A stretch of 64,000 nt of DNA, taken from contig NZ_BCTK01000006.1 of assembly GCF_001571245.1 (NCBI RefSeq), positions 1,170,548 to 1,234,547 on the forward strand, written 5' to 3'. The stretch's first letter is position 1; each line of letters begins with the position of its first letter. A model generated the notes under the pieces. The model ran no database searches. It had not been told where the DNA came from and saw nothing but the letters and a program-made list of their open reading frames with translations. Source of the DNA: Achromobacter piechaudii NBRC 102461. Lineage in GTDB: Bacteria; Pseudomonadota; Gammaproteobacteria; Burkholderiales; Burkholderiaceae_B. Shown piece by piece: positions 60,227 to 64,000 of this stretch. A program made the position numbers and the translations under genes.

Positions 60227-61744
60227 ATGCATCTCGACCGTATTCGCCATCCCGGGCTGCTCGACAAGATCACGTCCGCCGACAAGGCGGCACTGCTGGT
60301 CAAGGACGGCATGACTGTGGGAATGAGCGGGTTCACGCGCGCAGGCGACTGTAAATCCGTGCCGGCCGCCCTGGCCCGCCGCGCCGAGCGCGAGCCGCTT
60401 GCGATCACGCTGATCACGGGCGCGTCGTTGGGACATGACACCGACAAGATGCTGGCGCAGGCCAATGCGTTGACGCGCCGCATGCCGTTCCAGGTCGACA
60501 CCACGTTGCGGCGCAAGATCAATCAGGGCGACATTGCCTTCATCGACCAGCATCTGTCCGAAACCGTGGAGCAATTGCGCGCCGGGCATCTGGGGCCGAT
60601 CAACGTTGCCATCATCGAAGCGGCCGCCATTACGGAGACGGGCGGCATCGTGCCGACGATGTCGGTGGGTAATTCCGCATCGTTCGCGCGCCAGGCCGAC
60701 AAGATCATCATCGAGCTGAACGTCGGCGTGCCGGCAGCCATCGAAGGATTGCACGACATCTATGAACCGGCGGACCGCCCCGCGCGTCAGCCCATCGGCT
60801 TGGTGTCGCCCGACCAGCGCATCGGTCAACCGTTTATCGAAGTCGACCCGGACAAGATCGCGGCGATTGTGATCACGCACGAGCCGGACAGCCCGTCCAA
60901 TGCCTTGCCGCCCGACGACGAAACCAATGCGATCGCCGGCCACATCAATACGTTCCTGCGCGCGGAAGTTGACGCCGGTCGCCTGAGCAATGCGCTGCTG
61001 CCTTTGCAGGCGGGCATCGGAACCATCGCCAACGCCGTGCTGCATGGGTTCGAGTCGTCGGACTTCGAGCAATTGACGATGTACTCGGAAGTGCTGCAAG
61101 ACAGCGCCATCGAGCTGCTGGATCAGGGCAAATTGGCGTTCGCGTCGGCCTCGTCGATTACCGTGTCCAAGCCGGTGTACGACAAGATCCTGGCGAACCT
61201 CGCGCATTATCGAGAGCGCATCGTGTTGCGTCCGCAAGAGATCAGCAACGCGCCGGAAATCGTTCGCCGCTTGGGCATCATCGCCATCAACACCGCTTTA
61301 GAGTTCGATATTTACGGCAACGTGAATTCCACGCATGTCGGCGGCACGCACATGATGAACGGGATTGGCGGCTCGGGCGATTTCGCGCGCAACGCACATC
61401 TGGCCATTTTCGTGTCGAAGTCGATGGCCAAGAACGGCGATATTTCAAGCGTTGTGCCGATGGTGTCCCACGTGGACCACACGGAGCACGATGTGGACGT
61501 GCTGGTCACGGAGTGCGGCCTGGCCGACCTGCGCGGACTGGCGCCGCGTGAACGCGCGCGCGCCATCATCCAGCATTGCGTGCATCCGTCCTACCGTGCG
61601 GCGCTGCAAGATTATTTCGACCGTGCTTGCCAACGCGGCGGGCAAACCCCGCATCTGCTGGAAGAGGCGTTCTCGTGGCACCAGCGTTTTAACGAAACGG
61701 ATTCGATGCACGCTGATAAGCCGGCCACGCGCAAGGCGGCTTGA
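60227..61744 (+). CDS. Acetyl-CoA hydrolase / succinyl-CoA:acetate CoA-transferase
   Basis: 505 aa. Features of the AarC/Ach1/Cat1 class: GMTVGMSGFTRAGDCKSVP, the PLQAGIGTIANAVLHGF loop, LTMYSEVLQDS with the catalytic Glu, GIGGSGDFARNAHLAIFV and the C-terminal HDVDVLVTECGLADLRGLAPRERA. It transfers CoA between acetate and succinate (or hydrolyses acetyl-CoA), helping acetate or propionate handling. Monocistronic, controlled by the divergent LysR protein. Confidence 0.93.
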   Translation: MHLDRIRHPGLLDKITSADKAALLVKDGMTVGMSGFTRAGDCKSVPAALARRAEREPLAITLITGASLGHDTDKMLAQANALTRRMPFQVDTTLRRKINQGDIAFIDQHLSETVEQLRAGHLGPINVAIIEAAAITETGGIVPTMSVGNSASFARQADKIIIELNVGVPAAIEGLHDIYEPADRPARQPIGLVSPDQRIGQPFIEVDPDKIAAIVITHEPDSPSNALPPDDETNAIAGHINTFLRAEVDAGRLSNALLPLQAGIGTIANAVLHGFESSDFEQLTMYSEVLQDSAIELLDQGKLAFASASSITVSKPVYDKILANLAHYRERIVLRPQEISNAPEIVRRLGIIAINTALEFDIYGNVNSTHVGGTHMMNGIGGSGDFARNAHLAIFVSKSMAKNGDISSVVPMVSHVDHTEHDVDVLVTECGLADLRGLAPRERARAIIQHCVHPSYRAALQDYFDRACQRGGQTPHLLEEAFSWHQRFNETDSMHADKPATRKAA

Positions 61745-61751
61745 ATTTGAT

Positions 61752-62696
61752 TCAGGGTTCGCCTGCGGCCGGTTCGCCGTCCCTGTCGGGGATCGGCGTG
61801 ACCAGGGCGCAGCGCGAACGCTCCAGCTCTTCGTGCAGCCACTCTTTCAGCGCGACCAGCGGCGCCCAGTCGCGCAGGCTGGGCGGGTAAACCAAGTGAT
61901 AGGTTTGCGTCTGTTCATAATGGACGCTCATTGGCGACACGCGCACCAGCCGGCCCGCGCATAGCGCATCGGCCGCGAGCAACTCACGGCCCAGGGTGAT
62001 TCCCAATCCTTGCTCGGCGGCTTGCAGCATCATGCTGGCGTCGTTGAACGTTGCCACCGGGGTAACGGGCGTGTTCAGGCCTGCCGCGTTGAACCAGTGT
62101 TGCCACATTTCGCGTTCACCCAGTAAGGGCTGGCGGGCTAGCGTTTCGGGCGAGTTGTCTTCAAGCGAGGCCGCCGTTTCCGGCGAGGCCAGCGCAATCA
62201 AAGGCAGGGGCATGTCGAACAGCGGTTCGGATTCGACGCCCGCCCACGGGCCACGGCCAAATCTCAAGGCGGCATGAAAGCCGTCCCGCACCAGATCGAC
62301 TACTTGCTGAGAAGTCTCGATCTCCAGCGACACCCCCGGGTTGCGGGCGCGCCACCGCGCCATGCGCGGCAGTAGCCATCGCTGCGCAAATGAGGGCAGC
62401 ACCGACACGCGCATCCGTTGTTCGCTGCCGGTGGCCGAGGCGGCAGCGGCCATCACGCCTTCATCCAGCAGCGCCAGCGCGCTTTGGACACTGCACAGCA
62501 GCGCGGCGCCCGCGCTGTTCAAGACGATGCCGCGCCCGCTGCGTTCGAACAGCGGAAATCCCAGCTGTTCCTCCAATCCTTTGATCTGCTGGCTGACCGC
62601 GCTGTGCGTCAGATGCAGGCGTTCGGCGGCGGCGCGCAGGTTCTGGAGTTCGGCCACGGCACGAAAAGCGGGCAGGGTATTAAGAGGCAGGCGCAT
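61752..62696 (-). CDS. LysR-family regulator (GcvA/AmpR-like)
   Basis: 314 aa. MRLPLNTLPAFRAVAELQNLRAAAERLHLTHSAVSQQIKGLEEQLGFPLFERSGRGIVLNSAGAALL is the GcvA-type N-terminus. It is divergent from a DUF1127 gene; a 25-bp palindrome at 62721-62745 starts 25 bp from its ATG. Convergent with the CoA-transferase gene (7-bp gap). Confidence 0.92.
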   Translation of the reverse strand: MRLPLNTLPAFRAVAELQNLRAAAERLHLTHSAVSQQIKGLEEQLGFPLFERSGRGIVLNSAGAALLCSVQSALALLDEGVMAAAASATGSEQRMRVSVLPSFAQRWLLPRMARWRARNPGVSLEIETSQQVVDLVRDGFHAALRFGRGPWAGVESEPLFDMPLPLIALASPETAASLEDNSPETLARQPLLGEREMWQHWFNAAGLNTPVTPVATFNDASMMLQAAEQGLGITLGRELLAADALCAGRLVRVSPMSVHYEQTQTYHLVYPPSLRDWAPLVALKEWLHEELERSRCALVTPIPDRDGEPAAGEP

Positions 62697-62720
62697 GGGG
62701 GGAAATATCGGTCAGCGGAG

Positions 62721-62745
62721 TAATGGTTAGCTTAACTAACCATTA
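62721..62745. promoter_or_regulatory. 25-bp palindromic LysR operator
   Basis: TAATGGTTAG-N5-CTAACCATTA has perfect 10-bp arms in the 129-bp divergent gap between LysR (ATG 62696) and DUF1127 (ATG 62826). It is the strongest operator-like sequence in the window. Confidence 0.75.
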
Positions 62746-62825
62746 TGTGGAAAACAATTGGATTTTCATGCGGTGTTTGGGCGATTACGCTTACCAAAAC
62801 TTCAGTCCTTATCAAGGAGACCGCC

Positions 62826-63092
62826 ATGTCTGCCCCAGTTTTCCCCGCATCCTCGCATTATGAAGCCGCAGCGTCAGGTCGGCCGGCACACTTGCCGGCG
62901 GGCGCCGGGTTGTTTTCGCTGCTGTGGGCCGCCTTTCGTCAGTGGCGGCTTCAGTCGCGCCTGCGCAATCTGGCCGCGGAAATGGATCCGCGCATCATGC
63001 GGGACATGGGTGTCCCGGATTGGTTGATCTCCGAAAGCACGGCGGAGCGCCAGTTGGCCCGTCTGCGCGACGTGGACTACTTGCGCTGGTGA
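62826..63092 (+). CDS. DUF1127 small protein
   Basis: 88 aa from ATG 62826 (AAGGAGA upstream). The C-terminal half SRLRNLAAEMDPRIMRDMGVPDWL is the DUF1127 motif (R-x-L-x-x-L-D-x-R-x-L-x-D-I-G). Short DUF1127 proteins are small Arg-rich regulators, some RNA-binding, linked to stress and phosphate or aggregation control in alphaproteobacteria. LysR control through the shared palindrome is likely. Confidence 0.85.
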   Translation: MSAPVFPASSHYEAAASGRPAHLPAGAGLFSLLWAAFRQWRLQSRLRNLAAEMDPRIMRDMGVPDWLISESTAERQLARLRDVDYLRW

Positions 63093-63134
63093 GGTGGGAG
63101 CCGGAAATCTTCCCTCTGACGCTCAACGACAACC

Positions 63135-63186
63135 CCCTCTATATATAGAGGGCGCGATGTCGCGGCGCTTCTCTCTCTATATAGAG
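63135..63186. repeat. Two related palindromes, CCCTCTATATATAGAGGG and CTCTATATAGAG
   Basis: The first (63135-63152) is a perfect 18-bp palindrome and the second (63175-63186) a perfect 12-bp one with the same ends. Their centres are 37 bp apart. They lie between the DUF1127 gene and the first rrn promoter. No T-tract follows, so binding sites are more likely than terminators. Confidence 0.6.
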
Positions 63187-63244
63187 GGGCAGGCGACGGG
63201 GGCACGATCTTCTCGCGCTACCGCCATATATTTGCGTCGCCGTC

Positions 63245-63272
63245 ATGACAGGCGCAAAACTTGTGCTATAGT
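63245..63272 (+). promoter_or_regulatory. rrn promoter 1 (distal), -10 TATAGT
   Basis: ATGACA (63245-63250), 16-nt spacer, TATAGT (63267-63272). The -10 and the preceding TTGTGC match the two downstream promoter modules, though the -35 differs. Confidence 0.5.
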
Positions 63273-63436
63273 CTCGCTCCTTCGCAGTTCAGACACTTTG
63301 AACCGCGAAGACAAGACAGCGCAACAGGCCACACGGCAGTGATCCGCAAGGAAATCTACCCAGCGTGCCGCCAAGCAGCCAGGAATGGCAGCGAAGCGGT
63401 TATTGCATGGATTGCAGCGAATTAGGCAAAAGCCAG

Positions 63437-63466
63437 TTGCGCAATCTGCAAAAATCGTGCTATAGT
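63437..63466 (+). promoter_or_regulatory. rrn promoter 2, first copy of the duplicated module
   Basis: TTGCGC (63437-63442), 18-nt spacer, TATAGT (63461-63466). It lies in a module (ATTAGGCAA-AGCC(A/G)GTTGC...AATCTGCAAAA...TATAGT...GGCTTGG...GGGTTTACCCG) that recurs 180 bp downstream. Confidence 0.6.
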
Positions 63467-63617
63467 CTTGGGCTTGGCTGGTGATGAGGATTAAGGGTTT
63501 ACCCGGATCAACATTGCAAGCCACCTGAGCAGTAACCGACCTCTGGTTTCCAGAGTCGCCAAAAGCGAAAGCGAGCGGCGGGGTTGCAAGATAGGATGCA
63601 AATTAGGCAAGAGCCGG

Positions 63618-63647
63618 TTGCATAATCTGCAAAAGTCGTGTTATAGT
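63618..63647 (+). promoter_or_regulatory. rrn promoter 3, second copy of the duplicated module
   Basis: TTGCAT (63618-63623), 18-nt spacer, TATAGT (63642-63647). The flanking sequence matches promoter 2, including AATTAGGCAA before and GGGTTTACCCGA after. Confidence 0.6.
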
Positions 63648-63782
63648 TTCAGGCTTGGCGGTTGCCGAAAACTTAGGGTTTACCCGAATGGGTGGTTCTG
63701 ATGTTTCGATAGCTGCTAAAGAGAGCAGACCTGAAGAGGTCGCCGGCAAGAAAGCAAGGGTGCGAAAGCAAACGACGCTGAC

Positions 63783-63811
63783 TTGACAAGCGATAAAAAC
63801 TTCTTCATAAT
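63783..63811 (+). promoter_or_regulatory. rrn promoter 4 (proximal), TTGACA-N17-CATAAT
   Basis: A consensus -35 TTGACA (63783-63788), exact 17-nt spacing and -10 CATAAT (63806-63811), followed by a GC-rich discriminator (CTCGCC) typical of stringently controlled rRNA promoters. Confidence 0.8.
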
Positions 63812-63840
63812 CTCGCCTCTCTGCTGCTGAAAACAGCAAG

Positions 63841-63912
63841 CGCTGCAAGGCAAAACGCCGAACAGCGTAGCAGTAAGAAGTACCGAATTTGCAGTACCGC
63901 TCTTTAACAATT
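63841..63912 (+). other. rRNA leader with boxB-like hairpin and boxA antitermination site
   Basis: CGCTG-CAA-GGC / GCC-GAA-CAGCG (63841-63867) forms a boxB-like hairpin. GCTCTTTAACAATT (63899-63912) is the boxA Nus-binding site of rRNA leaders. The remaining bases to 64000 fit the leader before 16S rRNA, whose 5' end is not yet reached. Confidence 0.85.
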
Positions 63913-64000
63913 AAACAACCGATAAGTGTGGGCGCTTGATGCGATGCACTTGTGATTTCGGGCCTGGGGTTAAACTTGGTCTCGGATCACAAGCACAATG

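Overview
The window is GC-rich chromosomal DNA from a betaproteobacterium, most like Alcaligenaceae (Achromobacter/Bordetella). The evidence is codon use and overall GC, a Bug-type tricarboxylate-transporter receptor with a class III CoA-transferase and HMG-CoA-lyase-like partner, many LysR regulators, Liv-type and polyamine-type ABC importers, and a beta-proteobacterial style rRNA leader at the right edge. Species cannot be fixed from the sequence alone.

Layout. 1-4106 is the right end of an integrated island with visibly lower GC. It holds a LexA-box promoter, an AIPR-family (abortive infection) protein, an AT-rich stretch with repeated GTTAGG hexamers, an unknown three-helix membrane protein, a broken P4-type integrase, and a duplicated 3' fragment of tRNA-Pro(TGG) that marks the attachment site. 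4.2-10.9 kb carries a Tat-exported sulfatase, stress-type proteins (YciE/DUF892, DUF4142), a zinc alcohol dehydrogenase, an exported nuclease and a LysE exporter. 11-15.3 kb is a LysR-controlled CoA-transferase / HMG-CoA-lyase-like / Bug receptor operon. 16.9-27.1 kb contains two ECF sigma / anti-sigma cassettes. One lies next to a DUF3455 lipoprotein and the other next to a fasciclin protein, and both target genes share the same promoter motif (GCATCCAATC-N13-GTA). Between the cassettes are an isochorismatase-family hydrolase, LysR and AraC regulators, an aldo-keto reductase and a DUF1275 membrane protein.

28-43.8 kb is a large catabolic locus. A six-gene Liv importer operon (livK-livH-livM/G fusion-livF-quinone oxidoreductase-SDR) is read leftward. 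Divergent from it are an SDR, a 3-hydroxyacyl-CoA-dehydrogenase-like enzyme and a beta-keto-acid cleavage enzyme. These are followed by a GldA-like dehydrogenase, a GntR/FCD regulator, a split transketolase, a shikimate-dehydrogenase-like protein and a GMC oxidoreductase. The same ATATAT(G/C)ATATAT-type palindrome lies in all three promoter regions, so the locus is probably one GntR regulon for an unidentified hydroxylated substrate. 43.9-50.7 kb is a second uptake/catabolism unit: a proline-racemase-family enzyme lacking one catalytic cysteine, a polyamine-type ABC importer, a divergent GlxA-type regulator and a GST.

51-64 kb holds a soluble PAS-PAS chemoreceptor, a compact overlapping DUF1653/exonuclease/MazG operon, two small secreted proteins of unknown function, a large MscS-family channel, a LysR-controlled acetyl-CoA hydrolase/transferase, and a LysR/DUF1127 pair around a 25-bp palindrome. 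The last 800 bp is an rRNA operon promoter and leader with duplicated promoter modules; the 16S gene itself would start beyond the window.
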